Shown here: piece by piece, positions 7,412-16,896 of the stretch | Position numbering within the stretch: position 1 is the first letter of the stretch | How the letters are laid out: every line of letters starts with the position of its first letter | DNA from: Brachybacterium sp. EE-P12 | Lineage (GTDB): Bacteria; Actinomycetota; Actinomycetes; Actinomycetales; Dermabacteraceae | Assembly: GCF_003711805.1 (NCBI RefSeq) | Contig: NZ_QXCP01000002.1 | Span: forward strand, 1 to 64,000 | DNA: 64,000 nt | Direction of reading: 5' to 3' | Notes under the pieces: generated by a model | The model's database searches: none | Told to the model about the DNA's origin: nothing | Seen by the model: only the letters and a program-made list of their open reading frames with translations | Translations under genes and position numbers: made by a program

Positions 7412-8983
7412 TCAGCGTTCCCGCGCACCCCCGCCTGTCCGCACGTCCGCCGCGCTGGGCGCCGGGATCTCCGGGTCGAAGGGGATCATCGGCCGGTCGA
7501 TCCGGGAGTGGCCGAGCCGCTGCAGGTCCTGGTCCACGCCGCCCGGGGTCAGCGCCAGCAGCCAGTCCGCCGCCGCCTCGTACTGCTCGGGCTCGAGATA
7601 GCCCATCTTCACGGTGACCACGTCGACGCCGGTCATCGACAGCCCCAGGCGCGCGAACATCGCGCGGGTCGCGAACTGGGAGCGCCGTGCGGTGACCACG
7701 ACGGTGAGGCCGGTGGGCGCGGCGTGGACGAGCCCGGCCGACGGGGCCGTCCCGTCGCCGTCCTCCGGGGGAACGTCCAGCACCCGCAGCGCGGCCGCGC
7801 GACCCGTCGGCCCGGACTCGTCCAGCGCCGCGACCTCGACCGCGAGCGGCACGGGCCCCGGCTCCCGGGCGTCGATCCGCCCGCCCACCTGCACGGACAG
7901 ACGCCCGCCGACACCCGCCTTCCAGGCCGCATCCGTCGTCACCGGGTCCACGAGCGAGACCATCAGCGCGCTCACCTCGCCCGCACGGATCTCGGGCCGC
8001 GCTGCGAGAGCGGCGAGGCAGTGCGTGGTGTCGTCGGCGCCGCCCGCGCCGGGGTTGTCGCCCGAGTCGGAGATCCAGAACGGCCGCGCCGAGGAGGCGA
8101 TCGCCCGGTCCAGGCACGCCTCGAAGCTGCCGGTCGGGGCGACGAACTCGAAGTCGTGCCGCGCCTGCCAGACGGCGCCGGCCAGCTCGAGCGCCGCCTG
8201 CTGGACGGCCCCTGCCCCGTCCCCGAAGGCGACGATCGCGGCCTTGCAGCGAGGCTGGTCCGCCCAGGCGAAGCCGATCCAGTACGAGACGTCCGTGACG
8301 CCCTCGCGCTGCGTCAGCTCCGGGATCCGCGCGTACAGCGACTTCGCCGGCTCGATACGGGTGGAGGTCTTCTCCCCGGGCAGCAGGATCGGCACGTGCA
8401 CGAGCGCCTTGTGGGGCCGCGCCCCGCCGTCCCGCACCCGCGCCGCGATCCGGGCCAGGTCCCGCAGCCCTCGTTCGCGGGTCTCCCAGGCGTCGATGTG
8501 CGGGGCGTGGCGGTAGCAGGTCATGAGGTCGCAGGCCTCGAACAGGGCCTCGGAGACGTTGCCGTGCAGATCCATCGCGGTGCCCACCACCACCTCGGGA
8601 CCGATCGCGGCGCGGATCGCGGTGACCAGATCGCCCTCGGCGTCGTCCAGGCCCACCACGCTCATCGCCCCGTGGATGTCGAAGAAGAACCCGTCCAGCG
8701 GCGCTGCGGCATGGGCGGCGGCGAGGCCGCCGGTGATCTCCGCCTTCCAGCCCTCGTAGACCTCGCGCTCGAGCTGCCCGCCGGGCAGGGCGCGGGCGTG
8801 CAGCACGCCGACGTACTCCGCCTCCGGCACCTCGAAGGGGTAGCGGGCCAGGATCTCCTCCGTCCCGCGCCGCACCTCGAAGTCCGCCTCGCCGGAGCGG
8901 TAGGGGGTGAAGGTCGAGGACTCGATCGCGATGCCGGCGATCGCGAGGCGGGGCGGGGGAGTGGACTGCGTCGTCGCAGGCAT
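7412..8983 (-). CDS. M81-family metallopeptidase (MlrC/DUF1485-like)
   Basis: A 523-aa protein with the M81 layout: an N-terminal DUF1485-type domain beginning LAIAGIAIESSTFTPYRS, metal-binding segments GFFFDIHGAM and VVGTAMDLHGN (about residues 100-140), then SDSGDNPGAGGADDTT and a C-terminal domain. These His/Asp motifs are the predicted Zn site. MlrC itself hydrolyses linear microcystin peptides, but most actinobacterial members have no known substrate. It lies back-to-back with the fucosidase gene across a shared palindromic operator at 8994-9009, so the two are probably co-regulated. Confidence 0.85.
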   Translation of the reverse strand: MPATTQSTPPPRLAIAGIAIESSTFTPYRSGEADFEVRRGTEEILARYPFEVPEAEYVGVLHARALPGGQLEREVYEGWKAEITGGLAAAHAAAPLDGFFFDIHGAMSVVGLDDAEGDLVTAIRAAIGPEVVVGTAMDLHGNVSEALFEACDLMTCYRHAPHIDAWETRERGLRDLARIAARVRDGGARPHKALVHVPILLPGEKTSTRIEPAKSLYARIPELTQREGVTDVSYWIGFAWADQPRCKAAIVAFGDGAGAVQQAALELAGAVWQARHDFEFVAPTGSFEACLDRAIASSARPFWISDSGDNPGAGGADDTTHCLAALAARPEIRAGEVSALMVSLVDPVTTDAAWKAGVGGRLSVQVGGRIDAREPGPVPLAVEVAALDESGPTGRAAALRVLDVPPEDGDGTAPSAGLVHAAPTGLTVVVTARRSQFATRAMFARLGLSMTGVDVVTVKMGYLEPEQYEAAADWLLALTPGGVDQDLQRLGHSRIDRPMIPFDPEIPAPSAADVRTGGGARER

Positions 8984-8993
8984 GGGGGCTCCG

Positions 8994-9009
8994 AACGGCT
9001 TAAGCGGTT
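8994..9009. promoter_or_regulatory. Operator between M81 and fucosidase genes
   Basis: AACGGCTTAAGCGGTT is a 16-bp dyad with two mismatched base pairs around the perfect core GCTTAAGC. It lies 11 nt upstream of the M81 start and 75 nt upstream of the fucosidase start, in the only gap between two divergent genes. LacI-like symmetry; the regulator is unknown. Confidence 0.45.
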
Positions 9010-9083
9010 GATAGCGTGGTGGTCATCCTCGCACCCTGCGGTCCCGGTGACCAGCGAGGACCGCGACGAGGACGAGGACGCCC

Positions 9084-10463
9084 ATGATCAGCTTCGAGCA
9101 CCGCCACGGCCCCGACGGCGCCGCGCCCGCCTCCGCCTACCCGGACCTCGTCGTCCCCGACTGGTACCGCGACGCGAAGCTCGGGGTCTTCGTGCACTGG
9201 GGCCTGTACTCGGTCCCCGCCTGGGCCGACGTGCTCGACCGCGAGGGCGTCACCCCCGAGACCGCCTACGCCCGCCACCAGTACGCCGAGTGGTACGCGA
9301 ACACCGTGCGCATCGAGGGCAGCCCCACCCGGGAGCGGCACGAGCGGCTGTACGGCCTCGGCCGCTCCTACGAGGACTTCGCCGAGGACTGGCACCCCGA
9401 CGAGGACGCCATCGCCGGGATCATCGACCTCGCCGCCCGCGCCGGCGCCGGCTATGTCGTCCCCACCGCCAAGCACCACGACGGCTTCTGCCTCTGGGAC
9501 AGCGCCACCACCCCCTTCACCGCCGCCCGCCGCGGCCCGGGCCGGGACCTCATCGCCGAGTTCGCGAGCTCGACCCGCGCGGCCGGGATGCGGCTGGGCC
9601 TCTACTACTCCGGCGCCCTGGACTGGCACGTCAGCGACTTCCCGCCGCTGACCTCGCACGACGACCTCTTCGCGCTGCGCCGCAACGATGCCGCCTTCGC
9701 CGGCCACGCCGCCGCGCAGCTGCGGGAGCTCATCGACCGCTTCGCCCCCGACATCCTGTGGAACGACATCGACTGGCCCGACGCCGGCAAGCACGAGGGC
9801 CCCGACTCGCTCGCCCAGCTCTTCCGTGAGCACCTCGCCGCGGTCCCCGACGGCCTGGTCGACGACCGCTGGGGCGTTCCCACGCACGGCGTGCTCACCC
9901 GCGAGTACCAGGACATCGACGCAGTCCAGGACGAGGTGTTCGAGGCGACGCGGGGGCTCGGCCTCTCCTTCGGGTACAACGCCGAGGAGTCCGCCGAGCA
10001 CGCCCTCGACGGGCCCGCGCTGATCCGACTGCTCGTGGACGTGGTCTCCAAGAACGGGAACCTGCTGATCAACGTCGGCCCCCGCGCCGACGGGTCGATC
10101 CCCGAGCTGCAGGCCACCGCGCTCGAGGAGCTGGGGGAGTGGCTCGCCGTGCACGGGAGCGCGCTGCGCGGCACCCGGCCCTGGTTCCACCAGGCGGTGC
10201 GCGTCCCGCCCCCTGGAGTGAGGTTCACGCGCGGTCGCACGGCCGACGGGAGCGAGGTGCTGAACGTGCTGCTGCTGGACCCCGCCGCGGGCGAGGTGGT
10301 GCTGGATGCACAGGTCAGCCGGGCCGTTCGGGAGCTGGTCGCGGAGACGGTCGATGACGGATGGGGAGCGGACGACGATCCGGTCCGGCTCCGTCCAAGA
10401 CCTTCCGACGAGGTGGTGTCGGTGGTGACCCTGCCGCTGCGCAGCGTCTCGGATCCGGTCTGA
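9084..10463 (+). CDS. Alpha-L-fucosidase, glycoside hydrolase family 29
   Basis: A 459-aa retaining exo-fucosidase predicted to release L-fucose from glycans. GH29 marks are clear: WYRDAKLGVFVHWGLYSVPAW (about residues 27-47), YVVPTAKHHDGFCLWDS (about 126-142), and DILWNDIDWP (about 224-233), in which the Asp after WN is the expected nucleophile. SKNGNLLINVGPRADGSIP marks the end of the barrel. No signal peptide is seen, so it acts in the cytoplasm on imported oligosaccharides. The C-terminal beta-sandwich is short. It is divergent from the M81 gene. Confidence 0.93.
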   Translation: MISFEHRHGPDGAAPASAYPDLVVPDWYRDAKLGVFVHWGLYSVPAWADVLDREGVTPETAYARHQYAEWYANTVRIEGSPTRERHERLYGLGRSYEDFAEDWHPDEDAIAGIIDLAARAGAGYVVPTAKHHDGFCLWDSATTPFTAARRGPGRDLIAEFASSTRAAGMRLGLYYSGALDWHVSDFPPLTSHDDLFALRRNDAAFAGHAAAQLRELIDRFAPDILWNDIDWPDAGKHEGPDSLAQLFREHLAAVPDGLVDDRWGVPTHGVLTREYQDIDAVQDEVFEATRGLGLSFGYNAEESAEHALDGPALIRLLVDVVSKNGNLLINVGPRADGSIPELQATALEELGEWLAVHGSALRGTRPWFHQAVRVPPPGVRFTRGRTADGSEVLNVLLLDPAAGEVVLDAQVSRAVRELVAETVDDGWGADDDPVRLRPRPSDEVVSVVTLPLRSVSDPV

Positions 10464-10468
10464 CCTGC

Positions 10469-10487
10469 CCGACGGCGAGCCCGTCGG
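10469..10487. terminator. Short bidirectional terminator hairpin
   Basis: CCGACGG (10469-10475) pairs with CCGTCGG (10481-10487) in the 28-bp gap between the convergent fucosidase and TauE genes. Confidence 0.45.
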
Positions 10488-10491
10488 CCCT

Positions 10492-11244
10492 TCACCCCGT
10501 CAGCAGCCGCACCCCGGTCCCCAGCGACAGCAGCGCGCCGAGGAACCCCAGCACGATCACGAGCCGGTGGATCCCCAGTTCGCCGAGGCGACGCTGCAGC
10601 AGCTCGCCGAGCCCCACGGCGAGGACGAGCGAGGCGAGCATCGCCGCCCAGACCCAGACGGGCATGTCCGGCAGCTGCCCGTCGTCCCAGGCCAGCTTCG
10701 TGCCGAAGGAGACCAGCGAGACCAGGATCCACAGCGGCTGCAGCGTCGCCACCATCGGCAGCGCCGGCCACCTCGACAGGACCGCGTACACGGTCGCGGC
10801 AGGTCCGCCGACGCCGCCCAGCACGGTGCCCAGGCCGATCCCGATCCCGGTCCCGATCTGCACGGGGACACCGTCGACGGTGGTGGCCACGCGGGCCAGC
10901 AGCACGGAGATCACCAGGCTCAGCAGCACCAGCGTCGCGACCACCAGGTACAGCGGGGCAGGCGGGGAGATCGAGGAGAGCCAGGCCGCGAACGGCATCA
11001 CCGCCACCGCCGGCAGGCCCAGGCGCAGCACCTTGCCCCATTCGATCTGCGACCAGATCCGCGGCAGCATCACCACCGGCACCAGCCCGCCCAGCAGGTT
11101 CGCGAGCATGATGCCCTCGTGCGCGCCGATCAGCACCACCGCGTAGGGGGCGAAGACGATCCCGAGCCCCATCCCGGCCACCCGCTGGATGATCGCGCAG
11201 ACCAGCACCAGGGCGATCAGGGTGAGGGAGAGGGCGAGGGTCAC
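10492..11244 (-). CDS. TauE/SafE (TSUP) family membrane permease
   Basis: A 250-aa polytopic membrane protein with about seven or eight hydrophobic segments. The family-typical N-terminal segment GMGLGIVFAPYAVVLIGAHEGIMLANL and the repeated second-half motif GTVLGGVGGPAATVYAVLSRWP are visible. TSUP proteins move sulfite, taurine-derived organosulfonates or other anions; no neighbour narrows this one. The GTG start is used. It appears monocistronic. Confidence 0.85.
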   Translation of the reverse strand: MTLALSLTLIALVLVCAIIQRVAGMGLGIVFAPYAVVLIGAHEGIMLANLLGGLVPVVMLPRIWSQIEWGKVLRLGLPAVAVMPFAAWLSSISPPAPLYLVVATLVLLSLVISVLLARVATTVDGVPVQIGTGIGIGLGTVLGGVGGPAATVYAVLSRWPALPMVATLQPLWILVSLVSFGTKLAWDDGQLPDMPVWVWAAMLASLVLAVGLGELLQRRLGELGIHRLVIVLGFLGALLSLGTGVRLLTG

Positions 11245-11300
11245 CCGGTGACCGTATCGAGGCTCGGCTGTGCGAGCGCGGCGGGGAAGGGGGCGAGCGA

Positions 11301-11369
11301 CAGAAAGGGGCGCGGAGCGGCACGCTGCGGAGCTCAGCTCCAGCGCGTGCCGCTCCGCGCCCTATTGTG
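11301..11369. repeat. Palindromic intergenic element, AGCGGCAC family (copy 1)
   Basis: The arms share an 18-bp perfect stem (GGGCGCGGAGCGGCACGC) around a short Cys-rich-looking GC loop, with imperfect CAGAAAG/ATTGTG ends. The same arrangement, including the CAGAAAGGGGCGC start and a GTGCAGA end, occurs at 28659-28733. It lies just downstream of the GH4 gene (minus strand), where it may also act as a terminator. Confidence 0.65.
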
Positions 11370-11395
11370 CAGACGAGTCCCCGCGCAGGCCCGGC

Positions 11396-12823
11396 TCAGC
11401 CTCGTGCGAGCAGCTGCGCGATCTGCGGATGGCCCGCCTCGTAGCCCTCGAGCAGCGCCCGGCCCAGCGCCGGGGAGCTGACCAGGGGGTGCGTCGAGAA
11501 GCCGCGCCACGCGGCCTCGCGCGAGCCGGTCGTCGCGGCCTCGAGGATCGCCCGCTCGGAGGACCGCAGCGCGCTCATCATCCCCAGCCGGCCCAGCTCG
11601 ATGGGCGCGATGGGCAGGGGGCGGACCCCGTCGCCGTCGACCTCGCACAGCACCTCGAGCACGCAGTCGGCAGGCAGCTCGGGCACGATCCGCTCGCTCG
11701 CCGGTGCGTCCTCGCGGCCGGCGGCGATGTTGCCGACGTCCAGGATCATCCGCTCCCGCCGGCCGGTCGCGATCGCGGTCATCAGCCGCATCGCGACCTC
11801 CTGGTAGCCGCCGCCGGCGACGTCCTCCTCGCGCCGCTCCTCGTCGCGGGACTCGGCCATGTAGGTCGCCTCCCGCTCGTGGAGCGTCGCGCGCCAGAGG
11901 TCCAGGGGCGAGGTGCAGCACGCCTCGCCGGGCCCGCGCCCGTCGGCCTCCGCGGCCGCGAGGTAGAAGTCGCCCTGCTGCTTGGCCAGGAACTCCCCGC
12001 GCGTGGTCGCGGCGGCGGTGATCCGCCGGATCGCCTCGTCGGTGTGCAGGTAGTAGAAGAGGTACTCGTTGGGCAGCGCCCCGTCGGACCGCACCCAGTC
12101 CTTGCCGATCAGGCGCGCCTCCTCGATCTCCTCGAGCGCCGCGTCGTCGGCGAGCAGTCCCGGGAGGCGGTCGGTCCCCTCGAGCCGCACCGAGCGCAGC
12201 CAGCCGAGGTGGTTCAGGCCCACGTAGTCGACCTCCGCGCCGCGCTCGCCAGCCACGAGATCCGCGCCGAGCAGGCGGCCGACGCGCCGCACCAGCCCGA
12301 TCGGGGTGTCGCAGATGCCCACCACGCGGTCCCCGAGCACGGAGCGCATCGCCTCGGTGACGATCCCGGCGGGGTTGGTGAAGTTGATGGTCCAGGCCTG
12401 CGGGGCGACCTCGGCGATGGTCCGGGCGATCTCGAGCGCGACCGGGAGGGTGCGCAGCGCGTAGGCGAGTCCGCCCGGCCCGATCGTCTCCTGGCCCAGC
12501 AGGCCGAGACCGAGCGCGACCCGCTCGTCGACCGTGCGGGCCTCGGCGCCGCCCACCCGCACGGCGCTGAACACGAAGTCCGCGCCGGTCAGGGCCTCGC
12601 GCAGGTCCGTCGTCGCGAGCAGTCGCGGCAGGGCGACCGCCCGCCCCTCGGCCGTGAGGTGCTCGCCCTGCCCCTCGATGACCGCGCTGATGGTCGCCAG
12701 GCGCGAGGGGTTGACGTCGTGCAGCGCGATCTCGTCGACGGTGAGGCCGGTGGCGGCGGTCGCGACCGCCTCGTGGACCAGCGGGACGCGGAACCCGCCG
12801 CCTCCCAGGATGGTGAGCTTCAT
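11396..12823 (-). CDS. Glycoside hydrolase family 4 (6-phospho-glycosidase type)
   Basis: A 475-aa NAD+- and metal-dependent glycosidase. The N-terminal Rossmann motif LTILGGGGFRVP binds NAD+. INFTNPAGIVTEAM (about residues 139-152) and CDTPIG (about 164-169, with the metal-ligand Cys) are GH4 signatures, and LNHLGW supplies the conserved Asn-His. GH4 enzymes mostly cleave 6-phospho-alpha- or beta-glucosides. The neighbouring importer is an ABC system rather than a PTS, so the physiological substrate may be unphosphorylated or phosphorylated later. Start ATG 12823 overlaps the DeoR stop (ATGA). Confidence 0.9.
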   Translation of the reverse strand: MKLTILGGGGFRVPLVHEAVATAATGLTVDEIALHDVNPSRLATISAVIEGQGEHLTAEGRAVALPRLLATTDLREALTGADFVFSAVRVGGAEARTVDERVALGLGLLGQETIGPGGLAYALRTLPVALEIARTIAEVAPQAWTINFTNPAGIVTEAMRSVLGDRVVGICDTPIGLVRRVGRLLGADLVAGERGAEVDYVGLNHLGWLRSVRLEGTDRLPGLLADDAALEEIEEARLIGKDWVRSDGALPNEYLFYYLHTDEAIRRITAAATTRGEFLAKQQGDFYLAAAEADGRGPGEACCTSPLDLWRATLHEREATYMAESRDEERREEDVAGGGYQEVAMRLMTAIATGRRERMILDVGNIAAGREDAPASERIVPELPADCVLEVLCEVDGDGVRPLPIAPIELGRLGMMSALRSSERAILEAATTGSREAAWRGFSTHPLVSSPALGRALLEGYEAGHPQIAQLLARG

Positions 12824-13590
12824 GGCAGCAGGACCTCCACGTCCTCCCCCTCGGGGAGGTCGATGTCGTCGGGCAGGGGGGAGCGGTCGGTGACCAGGGC
12901 GGTGAAGCGCGGCAGGCGGGCGACCTCGAGGAATCCGGTGCCGGGGAACTTCTCGTGGTCGGCGAGCAGGTAGGTGCAGGTGGCGACGTCGAGCAGGCCG
13001 CGCTTGACCGGGACCTCGCTGGGGGTCGAGTCGAGCACCGCGCCGTCGGGCCGGATCCCGGCGGTGCCGAGGAAGGCGCGGTCCACGCGCAGCTGGCGCA
13101 GCGCCGACTCGGTGAGGACGCCGACGAGGGAGTCGTAGTTCGGGCGCAGCAGCCCGCCGAGCACCACGATGTCGATCGCAGGCGCGCTGGCCAGCGCCCG
13201 CACCACGGCGAGGGAGGCGGTGACCACGGTGAGGGAGCGCTCCGCGAGCAGCGGGCACATCGCGGCGACCGTGGTGCCGATGTCCAGCGCGATCACCTCG
13301 CCGTCCTCGATCACGGCGCATGCCCGCTCGGCGATCGCGCGCTTCGCGGCCGGGGCCGAGGCGGCGACGTCGGCGAAGGAGCGTGGATCCGCCTCGGGCC
13401 GCACGGAGCCGCGCAGGTCGGTGGCGCCGCCGCGCACCCGGCGCAGCGCCCCGCGCTCGGCGAGCACGTCGAGGTCCCGACGGATCGTCGCCTCGGAGAC
13501 GTGCAGGTCAGCGCTGAGCCGGCCGACGGTCGCCGCACCGCTGCGGCGGATCGCCGACACGATCGCCCGGTGGCGCTCCTCGCTCAGCAT
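12820..13590 (-). CDS. DeoR-family transcriptional regulator
   Basis: A 256-aa repressor. The N-terminal DeoR helix-turn-helix reads ERHRAIVSAIRRSGAATVGRLSADLHVSEATIRRDLDVL (about residues 4-42). The C-terminal DeoRC sensor carries DIGTT and the FLGTAGIRPDGAVLDST region that binds phosphosugars. The start at 13590 is taken as the first Met before the HTH. It heads the GH4 gene and is divergent from the ABC operon. Repeated ACGCA/CATG words in the 156-bp intergenic region are the likely operator area. Confidence 0.9.
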   Translation of the reverse strand: MLSEERHRAIVSAIRRSGAATVGRLSADLHVSEATIRRDLDVLAERGALRRVRGGATDLRGSVRPEADPRSFADVAASAPAAKRAIAERACAVIEDGEVIALDIGTTVAAMCPLLAERSLTVVTASLAVVRALASAPAIDIVVLGGLLRPNYDSLVGVLTESALRQLRVDRAFLGTAGIRPDGAVLDSTPSEVPVKRGLLDVATCTYLLADHEKFPGTGFLEVARLPRFTALVTDRSPLPDDIDLPEGEDVEVLLP

Positions 13591-13746
13591 GGCGTCACCG
13601 TAGCACCGTGCACGCAAATTCACGCAGCTTCGAACAGCTCCGTGCATCTACGCGCATGTCATGGCATCATGGTGCCCTGCACCACACGGGTGCCGAGGCG
13701 GGCGGACGCGATGGAGCGGCCCCGCCGAACCCCTCAGGAGGACACC

Positions 13747-15105
13747 ATGCGACGACGTCATTTCCTCGGGACCACCGCCGCGCTCGGCGGACTGGGGCTT
13801 CTGGCCGCCTGCGCCCCCGGCTCGGACAGCGACGGCGGCGATGCCTCCGCCCCCGCCGCCGAGGAGGTCGAGACCGACATCGCCTCCCTCGGCGAGGTCA
13901 CCCTCACGGTCTGGGACCAGGAGGTCCGCGGCGCGCAGAACGACGCGATCGAGGCGCTCATCGAGGCCTTCGAGAAGGAGTACCCGAACGTCACCGTCGA
14001 CCGCGTCAGCCAGTCCTTCGACGACCTCCAGCAGCAGACGGGCCTGGCCCTGTCCGGCAACGACGTACCCGACGTCCTCCAGGTCAACAACGCCCGCGGC
14101 GACATGGGCACCTACGTCGCCGACTCCCTGCTCACCGATCTCACCGGCTACGCCGAGGCCTACGGCTGGACGGACCGCTTCGCCCCCAGCGTGCTGAGCA
14201 AGATGATGTACTCCGCCGACGGCGTCACCTTCGGCGAGGGCTCGCTCTACGGCCTGCCCCAGACCGGCGAGATCTGCGGCATCTACTACTCCCAGAAGAA
14301 GCTCGACGACCTCGGCCTCGAGGCCCCCACCACCTGGGACGAGCTCTTCTCCCTGGTCGAGGCCGCGCAGGAGGCCGGCGAGCAGCCGATCATGCTCGGC
14401 AACCTCGACCAGTGGCCGGCCCTGCACGTCTTCGGCCCGCTGCAGGCGCACTTCGTCCCCGCCGAGGAGATCGTCACCCTCGGCATGGGCAACGCCGGCG
14501 CGGACTGGACCAGCCAGGAGAACGTCGACGCCCTCGCCCAGCTCGCCGAATGGGGCACCTCCGGCGCGATGGGCGACTCCCCCAACGGCCTCGCCTACGA
14601 CGACGCCTGGCCGCTGTACGCCGAGGGCACCGGCGTGCTCCTGATCGGCGGGTCCTGGCTCGCCCCCGACATGGAGGCCGTGATGGGGGAGGACCTGCGG
14701 TTCATGGCCCCGCCGCCCGGGGCCGACGGGACGGTCGCCACCACCGGCGGCACCGGCATCCCCTTCTCGATCCCGGCCGCCGCCGAGAACAAGGACGTCG
14801 CCGCCGCCTACATCGACTTCCTCACCAGCGACGAGGCGATGCAGCTCATCGCCGACAACGGCGGCATGCCCGTGAACCGCACCGCCGAGCTCGCCCCGGA
14901 CTCCGGCGTGAACAAGGACGTCTACGAGGCCTTCGACGCGGTCTCCACCGACGGCACGCTGCTGCCCTATCTCGACTACGCCACCCCGTCCTTCGCCGAC
15001 ACCGCCGGGGCGACCCTGCAGGAGGTGATCGGCGGCCAGACCGAGCCCGAGGCCGCCGCCGAGGCCCTCCAGGAGGACTACGGCGAATTCACCGAGGGGA
15101 CCTGA
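13747..15105 (+). CDS. Sugar ABC transporter substrate-binding lipoprotein
   Basis: A 452-aa family 1 extracellular solute-binding protein. The N-terminus carries an Arg-rich export signal and lipobox LLAAC (Cys22), so the mature protein is tethered to the outer face of the membrane. VTLTVWDQEVRGAQNDAIEALIEAFEKEYPNVTV is the typical first lobe. AGGAGG lies just upstream of the ATG. It is the first gene of a five-gene operon with two permeases, a PfkB kinase and a secreted deacetylase; no ATPase gene is present, so a shared MsmK-type ATPase encoded elsewhere is expected. The ligand is unknown. Confidence 0.92.
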   Translation: MRRRHFLGTTAALGGLGLLAACAPGSDSDGGDASAPAAEEVETDIASLGEVTLTVWDQEVRGAQNDAIEALIEAFEKEYPNVTVDRVSQSFDDLQQQTGLALSGNDVPDVLQVNNARGDMGTYVADSLLTDLTGYAEAYGWTDRFAPSVLSKMMYSADGVTFGEGSLYGLPQTGEICGIYYSQKKLDDLGLEAPTTWDELFSLVEAAQEAGEQPIMLGNLDQWPALHVFGPLQAHFVPAEEIVTLGMGNAGADWTSQENVDALAQLAEWGTSGAMGDSPNGLAYDDAWPLYAEGTGVLLIGGSWLAPDMEAVMGEDLRFMAPPPGADGTVATTGGTGIPFSIPAAAENKDVAAAYIDFLTSDEAMQLIADNGGMPVNRTAELAPDSGVNKDVYEAFDAVSTDGTLLPYLDYATPSFADTAGATLQEVIGGQTEPEAAAEALQEDYGEFTEGT

Positions 15106-15109
15106 CCCG

Positions 15110-16096
15110 GTGACCGCGACCACCGCCTCCGGGCACCCGGCCCAGGGCTCCGCGGCCGACGGGCGCTCGTCCCGTGGGCGCGGGGCCGACGGGCACCCTC
15201 GTCGGCCCCGCCGCGCGGGCAGGCCCTCCGCCGTCGCCCGCTCGCGCGCCGCGCCGCTGCTGTTCCTGCTGCCGGCCTTCGCGGTCTACGCCGCGTTCGC
15301 GCTCTATCCGCTGGGCCGCGCCGCGCAGTTCTCCCTGTTCGAGTGGCGGGGCTTCGGGTCCTCGACCTTCGTGGGCCTCGACAACTACGCCGACCTCGCC
15401 GGGGACGCCGCCTTCCGCGCCGCGATCGGGAACGCGCTGGTGCTCATCCTGTTCTACGCGGTGATCCCGCTCGTCGTCGGCCTCGTGCTCGCCGCCGTGC
15501 TGCGCCGCGGGCAGGTGCGGGGGATGGGCGTCTTCCGCACCGTCATCTTCCTGCCCCAGGTGATCGCGCTGGTCGTCGTCGCGGTCGCGTGGCGGCAGAT
15601 CTACTCGCCCGTCGGCCCGCTGAACCAGCTGCTGGACGCGGTGGGACTCGGAGCGCTCGCCCGCGGCTGGCTCGGCGACCCGAGCACCGCACTGATCGCC
15701 GTCGGCGTCATCGGCACGTGGATCGAGATGGGGCTGGTGATGCTGCTGATGCTCTCCGGGATGAGCCGCATCCCGCAGGAGCTGTTCGAGGCGGCGCGGC
15801 TGGACGGCGCCGGGCCCGTCAAGGAGTTCTTCGCGATCATCCTCCCGGCCGTGCGCGGCGAGATCACCGTCGCGCTGGTGCTGACGATCATCGCGGCGCT
15901 GAAGACCTTCGACCTCGTCTACATGACCACCTCCGGCGGGCCCGGCAACTCCACCACCGTGCCCAGCTACGAGGTGTACTTCCGCGCCTTCGACCTGCGC
16001 GAGGTGGGCTCCGCGAGCGCCGTCGCGATCGTGCTGACCGTGCTGATCTTCGCGATCAACGTGGGCGTCACCCGCATCGGGGAGCGTGAGTCATGA
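15110..16096 (+). CDS. ABC sugar permease, MalF type
   Basis: A 328-aa permease with six predicted TM helices after an Arg/Gly-rich cytoplasmic extension of about 45 residues. The EAA loop reads EAARLDGAGPVKEFFAIILPAVRGE (about residues 226-250) and contacts the ATPase. The GTG start at 15110 has GAGGGG at a suitable distance, four bases past the lipoprotein stop. The stop overlaps the next permease start (ATGA). Confidence 0.9.
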   Translation: MTATTASGHPAQGSAADGRSSRGRGADGHPRRPRRAGRPSAVARSRAAPLLFLLPAFAVYAAFALYPLGRAAQFSLFEWRGFGSSTFVGLDNYADLAGDAAFRAAIGNALVLILFYAVIPLVVGLVLAAVLRRGQVRGMGVFRTVIFLPQVIALVVVAVAWRQIYSPVGPLNQLLDAVGLGALARGWLGDPSTALIAVGVIGTWIEMGLVMLLMLSGMSRIPQELFEAARLDGAGPVKEFFAIILPAVRGEITVALVLTIIAALKTFDLVYMTTSGGPGNSTTVPSYEVYFRAFDLREVGSASAVAIVLTVLIFAINVGVTRIGERES

Positions 16097-16896
16097 GGGT
16101 CTCCCGCGCCGAGACGACGCTGAACTACGTGATCCTGCTGGCCTTCGCCGCCTTCGCCCTCGCGCCGGTGCTGACGATCCTGGCCACCTCGGTCTCCGCC
16201 CCGCTGGGGGAGAGCGGCGGGCTGCACCTGGAGAACTTCGCCCGCGCCTGGACGGTGGGCGGCTTCGGCCGCTCGCTGGGGAACTCCGCGGTGGTCGCCG
16301 CGATCGTGGTGAGCCTGGCGACCGTGCTCTCGATCGGCTCCGGCTACGCGCTGGGCACGATGCGATTCCGCGGCGCGACGGTGCTGTTCTACCTGTTCCT
16401 GCTCGGGATGATGATCCCGGCCGAGGCGACCGTCATCCCGCTGTTCTTCGACCTGCGCACCCTGGGCCTGACCGACACCTATGCCGCGATCGCCCTGCCG
16501 CAGGTCGCGCAGTCCATCGCCTTCGGCACCTTCTGGCTGCGCGCCCAGTTCCGGGCCATGCCCTCCAGCCTGCTCGAGGCCGCCGCGCTCGACGGCGCCG
16601 GGCCCGTGCGGGCGCTGACGCGGATCCTCGTGCCCGCCTCCCGGCCCGCGATCGTGACGATGCTGGTGCTGGTGTTCATGTGGACGTGGAACGAGTTCCT
16701 CATCGCCCTGGTCATGACCCCGGGCGGCAGCCTGCGCACCGCCCCGCTGGGCCTGGCGACCTTCCAGGGCCAGTACACCTCCGAGACGGCGCTGCTCGCC
16801 GCCGGCGCCGTCATCATCGCCCTGCCCACCGTGATCCTGTTCCTGTTCCTCCAGCGCCACTTCATCCGCGGGATGCTCGAAGGAGTCGCCAAGTGA
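16093..16896 (+). CDS. ABC sugar permease, MalG type
   Basis: A 267-aa second permease of the importer, six TM helices, with the EAA motif LEAAALDGAGPVRALTRILVPASRPA (about residues 160-185). Together with the previous gene it forms the heterodimeric channel. Start and stop both overlap neighbours, showing tight coupling. Length is typical of MalG-type permeases. Confidence 0.92.
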   Translation: MRVSRAETTLNYVILLAFAAFALAPVLTILATSVSAPLGESGGLHLENFARAWTVGGFGRSLGNSAVVAAIVVSLATVLSIGSGYALGTMRFRGATVLFYLFLLGMMIPAEATVIPLFFDLRTLGLTDTYAAIALPQVAQSIAFGTFWLRAQFRAMPSSLLEAAALDGAGPVRALTRILVPASRPAIVTMLVLVFMWTWNEFLIALVMTPGGSLRTAPLGLATFQGQYTSETALLAAGAVIIALPTVILFLFLQRHFIRGMLEGVAK